A stretch of DNA of 64,000 bases from Kribbella pratensis (GCF_004366075.1 NZ_SODU01000001.1:1336488-1400487); one strand, 5' to 3'. Shown: positions 8,951 through 18,233, numbered from the stretch's first letter. Program-made: numbers and translations. Notes: generated by a model not told the origin, from the letters alone.

Positions 8951-9280
8951 TCAGACCGCCGCGGACGGCCGGGTGGCCGCCTTTTGCACTGCTTCTTGCT
9001 TATCACGCTGCGCGACGTACTCCCGCAGCCCGGTCACGTCGAGCGGACCCTGGACCTTGAAGGCCCGTGGGAACGCCTTGCGCCGGACGGCCAACTCGAA
9101 GCACTCGATCGCCGGGTGCAGATGCGCCCCGCGACCGGGTGCCCGACGACCGGGATCCGGAAGGACAAGTCCTTCGGACACCGTCATCCGCAGCAGGTCA
9201 GTCGGACTGCACCGTCTCCGGCACCCGATACAGGTGCGCTCCCGAAGCTTCTCAGGGCGCGCGTCTGCAGTTTCTGTCAC
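8951..9280 (-). CDS. ylxR: YlxR-family (DUF448) RNA-binding protein
   Basis: The 109-residue protein has the DUF448 signature RTCIGCRRR near residue 15, then DLLRMTV and GRRAPGRGAHLHP. YlxR proteins are small nucleic-acid-binding factors coded between nusA and infB; some have been linked to RNase P RNA or transcription control. The GTG start at 9280 has GAGGAA upstream. It follows nusA by 44 bp and precedes infB by 135 bp. Confidence 0.95.
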   Translation of the reverse strand: MTETADARPEKLRERTCIGCRRRCSPTDLLRMTVSEGLVLPDPGRRAPGRGAHLHPAIECFELAVRRKAFPRAFKVQGPLDVTGLREYVAQRDKQEAVQKAATRPSAAV

Positions 9281-9324
9281 AGTTCCTCGGGGTGTGGTGA
9301 CGACTCAGTCGACCGACCGAGAGA

Positions 9325-10317
9325 TCAGTCTACCTTCTCGCTCTCACCAGTCACATCGGTATCCGGCCGGATGTCGATCCGCCAGCCGGTGAGCCGGGCG
9401 GCGAGGCGGGCGTTCTGCCCTTCCTTGCCGATCGCCAGCGAGAGCTGGTAGTCGGGTACGACGACGCGCGCGGCACGGGCCGCGGCGTCCACCACCTCGA
9501 CAGACGTAACCTGCGCCGGGGACAGCGCATTCCCGACGAAGGTCGCCGGATCGTCGCTGTGGTCGATGATGTCGATCTTCTCGCCGTGCAGCTCGTGCAT
9601 GATGTTGCGCACCCGCTGACCCATCGGCCCGATGCACGCGCCCTTGCCGTTCACCGACGGGTTCAGGGTCCGTACGGCGATCTTGGTCCGGTGCCCCGCC
9701 TCGCGGGCGATCGCGGTGATCTCGACGGTGCCGTCGGCGATCTCCGGGACCTCCAGCGCGAACAGCTTCTTCACCAGGTTCGGGTGGGTCCGGCTGACCG
9801 TGATCTGCGGTCCCTTGAAGCCCTTCCGGACGCCGACGACGTACACCCGCAGGCGGGAGCCGTGCTCGTACTTCTCCCCCGGCACCTGCTCGGGCGCCGG
9901 CAGTACGGCCTCGATCTTGCCGAGGTCGACCATCACCGACCGCGGGTCGCGGCCCTGCTGGACGACACCGGAGACGATGTCGCCCTCCTTGCCGGAGAAC
10001 TCGCCGTACCGCACCTCGTCCTCGGCGTCGCGCAGCCGCTGCAGGATGATCTGCTTGGCCGTGGTGGCGGCGATCCGGCCGAAGTCGGCGGGGGTGTCGT
10101 CGTACTCCCGGGCCAGCGTGCCGTCCTCGGCCAGTTCGCGGGCGAAGACGGTCACGTGCCCGGTCTTGCGGTCCAGCTCGGCGCGGGCGTGCTGCTGCGC
10201 GCCCTCGGTGCGGTGGTACGCGACCAGCAGCGCCTGCTCGATCGCCTCGACGACCACGTCCAGGGAGATGTCCTTCTCCCGTTCCAGCGACCGCAGCACG
10301 GCCATGTCGATGTCCAT
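9325..10317 (-). CDS. nusA: Transcription termination/antitermination factor NusA
   Basis: RNA polymerase accessory factor controlling pausing, termination and antitermination. At 330 residues it is the short actinobacterial form: NusA N-terminal domain ([18 protein letters not shown]), S1 domain ([22 protein letters not shown]), then two KH domains ending with [21 protein letters not shown]. The C-terminal acidic repeats of the E. coli protein are absent, as is usual in this phylum. A GGAGGAG ribosome site lies inside the end of rimP, and only 1 nt separates the rimP stop from this ATG, so translation is probably coupled. Confidence 0.97.
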   Translation of the reverse strand: MDIDMAVLRSLEREKDISLDVVVEAIEQALLVAYHRTEGAQQHARAELDRKTGHVTVFARELAEDGTLAREYDDTPADFGRIAATTAKQIILQRLRDAEDEVRYGEFSGKEGDIVSGVVQQGRDPRSVMVDLGKIEAVLPAPEQVPGEKYEHGSRLRVYVVGVRKGFKGPQITVSRTHPNLVKKLFALEVPEIADGTVEITAIAREAGHRTKIAVRTLNPSVNGKGACIGPMGQRVRNIMHELHGEKIDIIDHSDDPATFVGNALSPAQVTSVEVVDAAARAARVVVPDYQLSLAIGKEGQNARLAARLTGWRIDIRPDTDVTGESEKVD

Positions 10318-10318
10318 G

Positions 10319-10849
10319 TCAGTTCTCCTCCACCGTGCCGTCGGCAGGTGTTTCTTTTTCGTCGTTGCCGGCGGTCCGGTTGAACTCGATCTGGATCTTG
10401 GCCTTGGCCACGTCGGCGTACGCGACGCTCTGCCGCTTGCCGTCGACGTCCAGTTCGGCCGCCTCCTCGGAGGCGGACTTGATGCGGCCGGTCAGCTTCG
10501 TGTCGTCGCTCAGCGTGACCGCGACCAGCCGGCTGATGTTGCGGCGCCAGTGCCGGGGCAGGGTGAGCGGCCGGTCGACGCCGGGGCTGGAGACCTCCAG
10601 CGTGTAGGCGCCCTCGCCCATGATGTCGTCGGCGTCGAGCGCCTTGGAGATGGCCCGGGTCACCTCGGCGATGTCGTCCAGGCTGATGCCGCCGTCGCGG
10701 TCGACCAGGACGCGCAGCAGGCGGCGGCGCCCGGCCGGCGTGATGTCCGCTGCCTCCAGGTCGCAGCCGAACTGCTCGACGATCGGCCGCAGGAAATTCT
10801 CGAGGCTCGTGGTGTCCGTGTGGCTCGTGGGGCCCGGCTTTCGGCTCAC
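10319..10849 (-). CDS. rimP: Ribosome maturation factor RimP
   Basis: Needed for 30S assembly. The 176-residue product shows the RimP core: [64 protein letters not shown] at 10849 is chosen because GGAGAGAGG lies upstream and a longer frame to 10951 adds sequence unlike RimP. First gene of the rimP-nusA-ylxR-infB operon. It is divergent from the lipoprotein gene at 11000, so its promoter must lie in 10850-10999. Confidence 0.95.
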   Translation of the reverse strand: MSRKPGPTSHTDTTSLENFLRPIVEQFGCDLEAADITPAGRRRLLRVLVDRDGGISLDDIAEVTRAISKALDADDIMGEGAYTLEVSSPGVDRPLTLPRHWRRNISRLVAVTLSDDTKLTGRIKSASEEAAELDVDGKRQSVAYADVAKAKIQIEFNRTAGNDEKETPADGTVEEN

Positions 10850-10987
10850 AGGTTGACCTGCCTCTCTCCAGTTGTGCACCCGTTCGGCTCCCGGCGGTTC
10901 GGCCGAGAGCAGTAGCCCACCATATCCGCCCGGTGCTTCGATCCAGGTCATCGGCTCTCCCGAACCGGTCGTGGGCGCCGCACCGGG

Positions 10988-10993
10988 TATCGT
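10988..10993 (+). promoter_or_regulatory. Leaderless -10 box of the lipoprotein gene
   Basis: TATCGT ends 6 nt before the GTG start at 11000, and no Shine-Dalgarno sequence is present. Confidence 0.45.
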
Positions 10994-10999
10994 TCCGCC

Positions 11000-11551
11000 G
11001 TGCCTGAACGCCGCCTCAGCCGACGTACCGTCTTCGTCACCGCCGCCCTTGTCCCGGGCGCGGTCGCGCTGGCCGGTTGCAAGGACGACGCCTCCGGGGC
11101 CGGTACGCCGGGAACGAACGGCGCCGTGAACGGCACGCCGACGTCACCGGGGCCGACCGGGGAGACACCGACCGTCGACCCGGCAGTCGTCGCGGCGCTC
11201 AGTACTGCGGCGACCCAGGTGACTCAATTGTCCCAGCTCTACGCAACCGCGAGCCGGAAGTTCCCGGCTTTGCGGGCCCGGCTCGCCGCGGGCGCGAAGT
11301 ACCACGTGAGCCACCTGGCGAAGCTCAAGGAGACCGAGGGTGTGGCAGCCAAGGCAGCCAGGTCTGCGGTCCCGGCGAGTGCGCAGGCCGCGCTGGCCGC
11401 CATCGCCCAGCAGGAGAAAGCCGCGGCCGTCGCTCACGCGGCAGCCGCAGCCAAGCTGTCCGGCGCTCCGGCCCGCCTCCTCGCCGAAATCGCCGCGTCC
11501 GAAACCCAACTGTCCTCGACCCTCACCCCGAAGAAAAAGGACGCCCCATGA
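11000..11551 (+). CDS. Putative lipoprotein coupled to a DUF4439 protein
   Basis: I do not recognise a characterised family. The 183-residue product starts PERRLSRRTVFVTAALVPGAVALAGC: a twin-arginine-like RR followed by a hydrophobic stretch and the lipobox LAGC, so it is probably a membrane-anchored lipoprotein (Cys27). A Gly/Thr/Pro-rich linker (about residues 28-60) is followed by an Ala-rich helical region with His residues (YHVSHL). The stop overlaps the next ATG (ATGA at 11548-11551), so the two are translationally coupled. The pairing suggests the two helical proteins act together, perhaps as split parts of one ferritin-like unit; this is inference. Confidence 0.75.
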   Translation: MPERRLSRRTVFVTAALVPGAVALAGCKDDASGAGTPGTNGAVNGTPTSPGPTGETPTVDPAVVAALSTAATQVTQLSQLYATASRKFPALRARLAAGAKYHVSHLAKLKETEGVAAKAARSAVPASAQAALAAIAQQEKAAAVAHAAAAAKLSGAPARLLAEIAASETQLSSTLTPKKKDAP

Positions 11552-11961
11552 ACGAGGTGGAAGCCCTGCAGGCCGCGCTTGCCGGTGAGCATGCCGCGTT
11601 GTACGGCGTGGGCGTCGCCGGGGGGAAGCTCAGCGGGGCCAGGTTCCGGGACGCGACCGACACGTTCGAGGTCCACCGCAACAACCGCGACCACTTGAGC
11701 GCGTTGCTGGTCGCCGCCGGCGAGACCCCGGTCGCGGCCGAACCGGCGTACGACCTCCCCCAGGTTGTCAGCAGCACCGCCACGGCAACCGCTCTCGTCC
11801 TGCTGATCGAGCGCCGGATCGCCGCGGTGTACGGCGACCTCGTCGAGGCCGCCGAACAACCCGCGGTACGGACGTTCGCGATCGAGACCCTGCTCGGCTA
11901 CGCGACCAGCCAACTCACCTGGGGCGGCACCCCGCTCCCCTTCCCAGGCGCGATCGCCTAA
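11548..11961 (+). CDS. DUF4439 ferritin-like domain protein
   Basis: The 137-residue protein looks like a ferritin-like four-helix bundle of the DUF4439 type: EVEALQAALAGEHAALYGVGVAGG, then FEVHRNNRDHLSALL, with Glu/His residues spaced as in ferritin-like proteins (E14-H15, and H in VHRNNRDHL). It has no signal peptide and would stay in the cytoplasm unless exported with its partner. Start overlaps the lipoprotein stop. Its stop overlaps the convergent phoX stop by 3 nt. Function unknown. Confidence 0.8.
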   Translation: MNEVEALQAALAGEHAALYGVGVAGGKLSGARFRDATDTFEVHRNNRDHLSALLVAAGETPVAAEPAYDLPQVVSSTATATALVLLIERRIAAVYGDLVEAAEQPAVRTFAIETLLGYATSQLTWGGTPLPFPGAIA

Positions 11962-13361
11962 CGCCTACGGCGCCATGGGCCGGTGATCGCGTAGGTGATG
12001 CCCGGTGTGTAGACGTTGAAGAACATCGTGCGGCCGTCGGCGGAGAAGCCGACCCCGGACAGTTCGCCGTACTCCGGCTCTTCCGGGGTGCCGTTGTTGA
12101 CGCGGTTGCGGGCGAACTTGAAGACTTCGCCGTCCTCCGTGGTGCCGAGGATGTGCTGCTCGCCGAGGCCGTCCTCGCACATCATCAGCCCGCCGTACGG
12201 CGACATCGTGATGTTGTCGGGGGCATCGAACTCGGGGTCGTCGGAGCCGGGCTTCGGGCGGGTGAAGATCACCTCGAGGCGGAGCGTCCGCTTCCGCGGG
12301 TCGAGCCGCCAGACCTGGCCGTCGTGGTCGACCTTCGGGCCGAGCTCGGTCCGGGCGAACGACGACACGAAGTACACGCACCGGTCCAGGTCGCCCCACC
12401 AGCAGCCCTCGAGCTTGTAGCCGCCGGTGATCGGCTTGGCGTAGTCCTGCGCCCGGACCGACTCGGTCTTCGCCAGCGGATCCGGCACCGTTACCCACTG
12501 CACGTCGTGGAACTCGGCGCCGGCCTCCTGCACCACCGACAGGTCCGGCAGGCCGGGGATGTGCATCGCCTGCAGTTCGCCGCCGGCGCGCAGCGAGCCC
12601 CAGCCGCCGCGGGTACGGTTCGGCAGGAAGCGGTAGAAGCCACCGAGCGGCGCGACGAACGCGTCCTCGGTCTCGTAGACGATCCCGGTCCGCGGGTCGA
12701 TCGCGACGGCCTCGTGCTGGAAGCGGCCCATCGCGGTCAGCGGATGAGGGTCGACGTTGCGGCGGTCGTCGTACGGGTCGACCTCGAAGATGAAGCCGTG
12801 GTCCTTGGTGTACCCGCTCTGTCCGGCCTTGAGCTCGGTCTCCTCGCAGGTCAGCCAGGTACGCCAGGGCGTGGGGCCGCCGGAGCAGTTGATCGCCGTA
12901 CCGCCGAGGCTGACGAACTCCTTCTGGGCGCCGTTCTGCCGGTCGACCACCAGCGTGCTGGTGCCGCCGGCAGCGGCCGGGTCGTAGGTCCGCTCGGCCG
13001 GCGCGACGACCTTGATCTTCGACGTCGGGCTGCACTCGTGGTTGCGGACCAGGCGGGAGCCGCCGTCGCGGTCCGGGAACACGCCCATACCGTCGAACCG
13101 GCTCGGGATCGGCAGCCCGTCCGGCCGGACGGTGCCCTCGCGGGACAGGATCTTGTAGCTGAACCCGCGCGGCAGGTCGAGCATGCCGTTCGGGTCCTCG
13201 ATCAGCGGTCCGTAACCGATCTTCGGGCCGGACGTGCCGAGCGCGGGCTGTGCCGTGTAGAGCGCGTCGACCGAGCCGGCCACCGTGACCGCGACCCCGG
13301 CCGCCGCCGCGCGGCCGACGAACTGACGCCTGGACAGGGAACTGGACTGCGCTTCGGACAT
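11958..13361 (-). CDS. phoX: PhoX-family (DUF839) alkaline phosphatase, Tat-exported
   Basis: PhoX enzymes are secreted phosphatases that use calcium and iron and release phosphate under starvation. The 467-residue protein has a Tat signal SRRQFVGRAAAAGVAV near residue 10, and PhoX/DUF839 blocks such as RFDGMGVFP, LVRNHE, TWLTCEE, GRFQHEAVAIDP, DGQVWRLD and PDNITMSPYGGLMMCEDG. ATG 13361 has GAGGAG upstream. Upstream lies a four-unit 11-bp repeat that resembles a PhoP box, which agrees with phosphate control. It follows hisH, where priA/hisA is normally found. The symbol follows the family; activity is not shown. Confidence 0.88.
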   Translation of the reverse strand: MSEAQSSSLSRRQFVGRAAAAGVAVTVAGSVDALYTAQPALGTSGPKIGYGPLIEDPNGMLDLPRGFSYKILSREGTVRPDGLPIPSRFDGMGVFPDRDGGSRLVRNHECSPTSKIKVVAPAERTYDPAAAGGTSTLVVDRQNGAQKEFVSLGGTAINCSGGPTPWRTWLTCEETELKAGQSGYTKDHGFIFEVDPYDDRRNVDPHPLTAMGRFQHEAVAIDPRTGIVYETEDAFVAPLGGFYRFLPNRTRGGWGSLRAGGELQAMHIPGLPDLSVVQEAGAEFHDVQWVTVPDPLAKTESVRAQDYAKPITGGYKLEGCWWGDLDRCVYFVSSFARTELGPKVDHDGQVWRLDPRKRTLRLEVIFTRPKPGSDDPEFDAPDNITMSPYGGLMMCEDGLGEQHILGTTEDGEVFKFARNRVNNGTPEEPEYGELSGVGFSADGRTMFFNVYTPGITYAITGPWRRRR

Positions 13362-13394
13362 GGGCGGTCTCCTCGCTCGACGACAAGCAGTGGT

Positions 13395-13438
13395 GACCAG
13401 TGAACGTACGGTAAACAACAACCGAACGGCAAGAGAAC
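13395..13438 (-). promoter_or_regulatory. Candidate PHO box (four contiguous 11-bp direct repeats) of phoX
   Basis: On the minus strand four contiguous 11-mers each begin with GTT: GTTCTCTTGCC (13428-13438), GTTCGGTTGTT (13417-13427), GTTTACCGTAC (13406-13416) and GTTCACTGGTC (13395-13405). Streptomyces PhoP sites are built of 11-nt direct repeats with a GTTCACC core. The last two units match it best. The array ends 34 bp before the phoX ATG. Confidence 0.6.
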
Positions 13439-13451
13439 GAGTGTCACTCGC

Positions 13452-14093
13452 TTACAAGGACCGGACCCAGTTCTCGAGCAGCGCCGCGCCCGCGTCACCG
13501 GACTTCTCCGGGTGGAACTGGGTGGCGGACAGCGGGCCGTTCTCGACGGCGGCGACGAAACGATCGGCGCCGTACGTCGTCCACGTCACGAGCGGCGCGA
13601 CCGACTCGCGGGCGTCCAGCAGCTGCCACTCGCGAACGCCGTACGAATGGACGAAGTAGAACCGCTCCTTCTCGATGCCGTCGAACAGCTTCGTGCCGGA
13701 CGGTACGTCGACGGTGTTCCAGCCCATGTGCGGGACCGGCTGGTCGTCCTTCGGCTGCAGGCGTTCGACGGTGCCGGGCCACTGCTCGCAGCCCTCGGTC
13801 TCGACACCGTGCTCGATACCGCGGGCGAACAGGATCTGCATGCCGACGCAGATCCCGAGCACCGGACGGCCGCCGGTCAGCCGGCGGTCGACCGCGACAT
13901 CGCCGCGGACCGCCTTCAGGCCGGTCATGCAGGCCTCGAAGGCGCCCACGCCCGGGACGAGCAAACCGTCCGCGTTGCAGGCCGCGTCGAAGTCGGCGGT
14001 CACCGTGACGTCGGCGCCGACGCGTTGCAGCGCCCGCTCCCCCGACCGGATGTTGCCGGAACCGTAGTCGAGCAGGACGACCTTCTTGCTCAC
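13452..14093 (-). CDS. hisH: Imidazole glycerol phosphate synthase, glutaminase subunit HisH
   Basis: Releases ammonia from glutamine for HisF in histidine synthesis. The 213-residue class-I amidotransferase shows LDYGSGN at the start, the nucleophile Cys82 in GICVGMQ, and the His-Glu pair in QFHPEKSG near 194-196. Its start overlaps the hisB stop by 4 bp. Its partner hisF is not in the window, and no priA/hisA follows, which breaks the normal actinobacterial hisDCBH-priA-hisF order. Confidence 0.96.
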   Translation of the reverse strand: MSKKVVLLDYGSGNIRSGERALQRVGADVTVTADFDAACNADGLLVPGVGAFEACMTGLKAVRGDVAVDRRLTGGRPVLGICVGMQILFARGIEHGVETEGCEQWPGTVERLQPKDDQPVPHMGWNTVDVPSGTKLFDGIEKERFYFVHSYGVREWQLLDARESVAPLVTWTTYGADRFVAAVENGPLSATQFHPEKSGDAGAALLENWVRSL

Positions 14094-14689
14094 AGGGCGC
14101 CCTTGGTGGACGGGATGCCGGGCTGCCGCGGATCCAGCTCGGCTGCGGCGCGGAGCGCGCGGGCGAACGCCTTGAACTGCGCCTCGACGATGTGGTGCGG
14201 GTCGCGGCCGGACAGCACCCGGATGTGGACGCAGATCGCGGCGTTGAACGCGAGCGTCTCGAACACGTGCTGGGTCAGCGAGCCGGCGTAGTCGCCGCCG
14301 ATGATCGCGTACACCTGACCGTCCGGCTCGCCGGTGTGCACGCAGTACGGACGCCCGGACAGGTCGACCGTGCAGTGCACCAGCGCCTCGTCGAGCGGCA
14401 CGGTCGCGTCGCCGAACCGGCGGATCCCGCGCTTGTCGCCGAGCGCCTCGCGCAGCGCCTGACCGATCCCGATCGCGGTGTCCTCGACCGTGTGGTGCGC
14501 GTCGATCTCCAGGTCGCCGACCGTGTTCACGTGCAGGTCGAGCAGCGCGTGCTTGGCGAGCGCGTTGAGCATGTGGTCGTAGAACCCAACGCCTGTCGAG
14601 ATATCGGCCCGGCCTTCGCCGTCGAGGTTCAGCTCGACGAGGACCTTGGACTCGCTCGTCTCCCGGTCGATCCGGGCAGTCCGACTCAT
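14090..14689 (-). CDS. hisB: Imidazoleglycerol-phosphate dehydratase HisB
   Basis: Sixth step of histidine synthesis, giving imidazole acetol phosphate. The 199-residue monofunctional enzyme carries the two Mn-binding motifs [10 protein letters not shown] and [13 protein letters not shown]. It lacks the phosphatase domain of the E. coli fusion. ATG 14689 overlaps the hisC stop by 4 bp, so the operon is tightly coupled. Confidence 0.97.
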   Translation of the reverse strand: MSRTARIDRETSESKVLVELNLDGEGRADISTGVGFYDHMLNALAKHALLDLHVNTVGDLEIDAHHTVEDTAIGIGQALREALGDKRGIRRFGDATVPLDEALVHCTVDLSGRPYCVHTGEPDGQVYAIIGGDYAGSLTQHVFETLAFNAAICVHIRVLSGRDPHHIVEAQFKAFARALRAAAELDPRQPGIPSTKGAL

Positions 14690-15804
14690 GTCAGCCTTCC
14701 TACGTCAGTCTTGAGGATGCGCTCCAGTGAAGCGCGGAACGCGGCCATCTCGTCGCCGGTGCCGATCGAGACCCGCAGCCAGCCGTCCGGACCGGTCTCC
14801 CGGATCAGTACGCCGTCGTCCAGCAACGCCTGCCAGACCGCGTGCCGATCCGCGAACGTACCGAACAGGACGAAGTTCGCGTCCGAGTCGACCGCGCGCA
14901 ACCCCAGCGACCGCAGCCAGTCGACGGTCTCGTCCCGCTCCACCCGGAGCTGCTCGACCCGGCCGAGCAACTCGTCGGAGTGCCGCAACGCCGCCCGCGC
15001 GACCGCCTGGGTCACCGCGGACAGGTGGTACGGCAACCGAACGATCCGCAACGCGTCCACGAACTGCTTGCTCGCGGCAAGATATCCGACCCGCCCGCCC
15101 GCCATCGCGAACGCCTTCGACATCGTGCGCGCGACCGCGAGATTCGGGTACGACGGCAACAAGCTGACCGCACTGGGCGTGCCGGTGCGGCGGAACTCGG
15201 CGTACGCCTCGTCGACCACGACCACGGCGCCCTGTGCAGCGGCCTGCGCGACGATCGCCTCGGTCACGTCGATCGGCAGCGCCGTCCCGGTCGGGTTGTT
15301 CGGCGAGGCGAGCAGCACCACCGACGGGCGGTGCCGCGAGATCGCCGCCAGCGCCTTGCTCTTGTCCAGCGTGAAGTCCTCGGCGCGGCGGCCGGTGACC
15401 CAAGCGGTGTTCGTGTCCCGCGCGTACTCCGGATACATCGAGTACGTCGGCGCGAACGAGAGCGCCGTACGACCAGGACCGCCGAAGGCCTGCAGGACGT
15501 GGAGCATCACCTCGTTGGACCCGTTCGCCGCCCAGAGCTGCTCCGGCTCGAGGTGCGCGCCGGACTCGCGCCCCAGGTACGCCGCGAGATCCGCACGGAG
15601 GCCGATGAACTCGCGGTCCGGGTAGCGGTTCATGCCACGGGCGGCCTCGGTGACCGCCGCGGCGATGTCTGCGACCGTTGCTTCGCTCGCCGGGTACGGG
15701 TTCTCGTTGACGTTCAGGAGCACAGGGACGTCGAGCTGCGGGGCGCCGTACGGCTCGAAGCTCTTCAACTCCTCGCGGATCGGCAGCCCGTCGAAGCGGC
15801 CCAT
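14686..15804 (-). CDS. hisC: Histidinol-phosphate aminotransferase HisC
   Basis: PLP enzyme that transaminates imidazole acetol phosphate. The 372-residue protein has the fold-type I motifs [16 protein letters not shown] and the PLP-lysine motif [15 protein letters not shown]. The ATG ends at 15804 and shares one base with the hisD stop. The longer frame to 15981 lies inside hisD and is not supported. Confidence 0.96.
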   Translation of the reverse strand: MGRFDGLPIREELKSFEPYGAPQLDVPVLLNVNENPYPASEATVADIAAAVTEAARGMNRYPDREFIGLRADLAAYLGRESGAHLEPEQLWAANGSNEVMLHVLQAFGGPGRTALSFAPTYSMYPEYARDTNTAWVTGRRAEDFTLDKSKALAAISRHRPSVVLLASPNNPTGTALPIDVTEAIVAQAAAQGAVVVVDEAYAEFRRTGTPSAVSLLPSYPNLAVARTMSKAFAMAGGRVGYLAASKQFVDALRIVRLPYHLSAVTQAVARAALRHSDELLGRVEQLRVERDETVDWLRSLGLRAVDSDANFVLFGTFADRHAVWQALLDDGVLIRETGPDGWLRVSIGTGDEMAAFRASLERILKTDVGRLT

Positions 15805-17129
15805 CACCGCTCCTCTGGGAAGCGCACGGACACCGCGGCGCCGTGGGCGGGCAGGTCCTCGGCGTGCGCCAGCCTGACGACGTGACCGGCGACGTCGTGC
15901 AGTGCGTCGCGCGAGTAGTTGATCACGTGGACCGCCTTGAGGAAGCTGCGCACGGACAGGCCGGACGAGTGGCAGGCGCACCCGGCCGTCGGGAGGACGT
16001 GGTTCGAGCCGGCGCAGTAGTCGCCGAGCGACACCGGCGACCAGCTGCCGACGAAGATCGCGCCGGCGTTGGTGATCAGGCCGGCGCGCTCCTCGGCGTC
16101 CACGGTCTGGATCTCCAGGTGCTCGGCGGCGTACGCGTCCACGACCGCAGTGCCCTGGTCGAGGTCGTCGACCAGCACGACAGCCGACTGCTGACCCTTC
16201 AGCGCCTCCGTCACGCGGTCCTGGTGCTTGGTTTTCGGGACCTGGATCAGGAGCTCGGTCTCGACCGTGGCGACCAGCGACTCGCTCGGCGTGACCAGGA
16301 CACTGGCGGCCATCGGGTCGTGCTCGGCCTGGCTGATCAGGTCGGCGGCGACGTGCTTCGGGTCGGCGGAGTCGTCGGCGAGGACCGCGATCTCGGTCGG
16401 GCCGGCCTCGGAGTCGATACCGACCTCACCCAGCAGGAACCGCTTGGCCGCGACCACGTAGATGTTGCCAGGGCCCGTGATCAGGTTGACCTTCTTGCAA
16501 CCGTCGAAGCCGTACGCGAACCCGGCGATCGCCTGCGCGCCGCCCATCGCGTACACCTCTTCGATCCCGAGCAGCGCGCACACCGCGAGCACCGTCGGGT
16601 GCGGCAGGCCGCCGAACTCCTTCTGCGGCGGGGAGGCAACAGCAAGAGACGGTACGCCGGCCACCTGAGCCGGAACGACGTTCATCAGGACGCTCGATGC
16701 GAGCGGCGCACGGCCACCCGGGACATAGAGCCCCACGCGCTGGACCGGGACGAACCGCTGGGTCACCCGCCCGCCCGGCGCGGGCTCGGAGGCGATGTCG
16801 GCGGTGAGCTCGTCCTGGCTGACCTCGCGGACCCGGCGGATCGACTCCTCGAAGGCGCTGCGCACCTCCGGGTCGAGCTCCTCGAGCGCGGTCTTCAGCG
16901 CCTCGGCCGGGACCCGGATGTCCTCGACGCGCACATGGTCGAACTTCTCGCCGTACTCCCTGATCGCCTCGAGGCCGCGATGGCGGACGTCCAGGCAGAT
17001 GGGTCGGACGACGTCGAGAGCCTTCTCGACGTCGAACACGGCTCGGGGAACGAGGGCATTCACTTCGGCTTGGAGGTCGAAGACCTCTCCGGCCGCCACT
17101 CGGCCCCGCAGGTCGACGCGGCGAATCAT
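15804..17129 (-). CDS. hisD: Histidinol dehydrogenase HisD
   Basis: Last two steps of histidine synthesis: NAD- and zinc-dependent oxidation of histidinol to histidine. The 441-residue protein has the family blocks [38 protein letters not shown] and SNHVLPT. First gene of the operon. A -10-like TAGACT ends 6 nt before the ATG and there is no ribosome site, so the message is probably leaderless. A small inverted repeat (17131-17136/17143-17148) overlaps this -10 box. Confidence 0.97.
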   Translation of the reverse strand: MIRRVDLRGRVAAGEVFDLQAEVNALVPRAVFDVEKALDVVRPICLDVRHRGLEAIREYGEKFDHVRVEDIRVPAEALKTALEELDPEVRSAFEESIRRVREVSQDELTADIASEPAPGGRVTQRFVPVQRVGLYVPGGRAPLASSVLMNVVPAQVAGVPSLAVASPPQKEFGGLPHPTVLAVCALLGIEEVYAMGGAQAIAGFAYGFDGCKKVNLITGPGNIYVVAAKRFLLGEVGIDSEAGPTEIAVLADDSADPKHVAADLISQAEHDPMAASVLVTPSESLVATVETELLIQVPKTKHQDRVTEALKGQQSAVVLVDDLDQGTAVVDAYAAEHLEIQTVDAEERAGLITNAGAIFVGSWSPVSLGDYCAGSNHVLPTAGCACHSSGLSVRSFLKAVHVINYSRDALHDVAGHVVRLAHAEDLPAHGAAVSVRFPEER

Positions 17130-17130
17130 G

Positions 17131-17148
17131 GCGCCAGTCTAGTGGCGC
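17131..17148 (-). promoter_or_regulatory. hisD leaderless -10 box within an inverted repeat
   Basis: GCGCCA (17131-17136) and TGGCGC (17143-17148) flank GTCTAG. The minus-strand -10 box TAGACT is at 17136-17141, 6 nt from the hisD ATG. The repeat could be an operator or chance. Confidence 0.4.
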
Positions 17149-17202
17149 GGGCCGGGCCGCTCGGCCCCATATCCACACCTCGGCCGCGAGCGACGCCGTA
17201 CC

Positions 17203-17238
17203 GGCCCTGTCACTGGCCCTGTCACTGGCTCTGTCACG
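17203..17238. repeat. Three-copy 12-bp tandem repeat between hisD and the LON-domain gene
   Basis: GGCCCTGTCACT occurs at 17203-17214 and 17215-17226, followed by a variant GGCTCTGTCACG at 17227-17238. It lies in the divergent promoter region. Confidence 0.8.
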
Positions 17239-17263
17239 GGCCGTGATGTGGGCATATGTCCAC

Positions 17264-17269
17264 TAGGCT
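17264..17269 (+). promoter_or_regulatory. Leaderless -10 box of the LON-domain gene
   Basis: TAGGCT ends 7 nt before the ATG at 17277. It decides this start over the in-frame ATG at 17256, which lies upstream of the box. Confidence 0.45.
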
Positions 17270-17276
17270 CGTTGCC

Positions 17277-17948
17277 ATGGACTCCCGCCTGCCGTTGCTC
17301 ACTGTCGACACGGTGATCTTTCCCGGCCTGGTGGTCTCGATTCCGGTGACCGACGTCCAGGGCCGTGCGGTGGTCCGGGACCTGGTCGAGAACGGCGGCG
17401 AACTGGTCTGCGGCGCGCTCGCGGTCCGGGACGGGTACGAGCTGGGTGAGCGGGTGTTCCGGTCGTTGTACGGGACCGGCTGCGCGGCGACGATCTCCGA
17501 GATCTCGCTGGACGCGGACGACGACGGACCGGTCGAGGTGACGCTGACCGGCAACCGCCGGTTCAAGGTGAGCGAGCTGGACGGCGGCGGCGACTACCTG
17601 GTCGCGGATGTCGAGTGGCTGCCCGACGACCTCGGCGACGACCCGCTGGGTACGGCGACGATCGCGCTCGAGAGGTTCCGCAAGTACGCCGAGGCGGTCA
17701 GCGAGATCAGCCGCCCCGGCCTGCACCTCGGCGACCTCCCCGACGACCCCGGCACCCTGTCGTACCTGATGTCGGCCGCGATGAAACTCATGACCCCCGA
17801 CCGCCAGAAGCTCCTCGAAGCCACCGACATCACCACCCGCCTCGTCCAGCTCATCGCCCTCATCGACACCGAACTCTCCGCAATCACCGCCCTCCCCTCC
17901 CTCCCCGCCACCGACCTCATCGCCTGGTCCGCCCTCTCCCCCAACTAG
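17277..17948 (+). CDS. LON substrate-binding-domain protein (no protease domain)
   Basis: The 223-residue protein resembles the N-terminal domain of Lon proteases: LPLLTVDTVIFPGLVVSIPV, then an LTGNRRFKV strand and a C-terminal helical part. It has no AAA+ or protease domain. Such stand-alone proteins occur near hisD in actinobacteria; their role is unknown, perhaps substrate binding. An in-frame ATG at 17256 is possible, but the putative -10 box favours 17277. Divergent from hisD. Confidence 0.85.
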   Translation: MDSRLPLLTVDTVIFPGLVVSIPVTDVQGRAVVRDLVENGGELVCGALAVRDGYELGERVFRSLYGTGCAATISEISLDADDDGPVEVTLTGNRRFKVSELDGGGDYLVADVEWLPDDLGDDPLGTATIALERFRKYAEAVSEISRPGLHLGDLPDDPGTLSYLMSAAMKLMTPDRQKLLEATDITTRLVQLIALIDTELSAITALPSLPATDLIAWSALSPN

Positions 17949-17965
17949 CCGTACCGATGTGAATC

Positions 17966-17980
17966 CCATAGCGGTATGGT
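17966..17980 (+). promoter_or_regulatory. Palindrome overlapping the -10 box of the antitoxin gene
   Basis: CCATA (17966-17970) and TATGG (17975-17979) flank GCGG. The second arm is part of the -10 box TATGGT (17975-17980), which ends 6 nt before the antitoxin ATG. This suits autoregulation by the ribbon-helix-helix antitoxin. Confidence 0.45.
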
Positions 17981-17986
17981 TGTGGT

Positions 17987-18223
17987 ATGAGTAAGCAGAT
18001 CACGGTCCGGCTGCCGGACGACCTGGTCGACTTCATGGACGAGCTCGTCGCCACCGACAAGGCGACGAGCCGGGCCTCTGTGGTCGCCCGGGCGATGGTG
18101 CGTGAGCGGCGCCGCGAGCTGGCCGCCCGCGATCTCGCCATCCTGAACGAACAGGGTGAGTACGCCGACCTCGAGGGCCTCGCCCCCGCGGCCGCGGGCA
18201 CCGTGCTCAGCGACCTCGACTGA
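17987..18223 (+). CDS. Ribbon-helix-helix antitoxin (MazE/CopG type)
   Basis: The 78-residue protein has an N-terminal ribbon-helix-helix DNA-binding motif (KQITVRLPDDLVDFMDELV) and a charged C-terminal tail (EYADLEGL) that would bind and block the toxin. It lies 10 bp upstream of a MazF-like gene. The ATG at 17987 lies 6 nt after a -10 box, implying a leaderless message; the palindrome across that box may be its operator. Confidence 0.9.
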   Translation: MSKQITVRLPDDLVDFMDELVATDKATSRASVVARAMVRERRRELAARDLAILNEQGEYADLEGLAPAAAGTVLSDLD

Positions 18224-18233
18224 GTACGACGTC

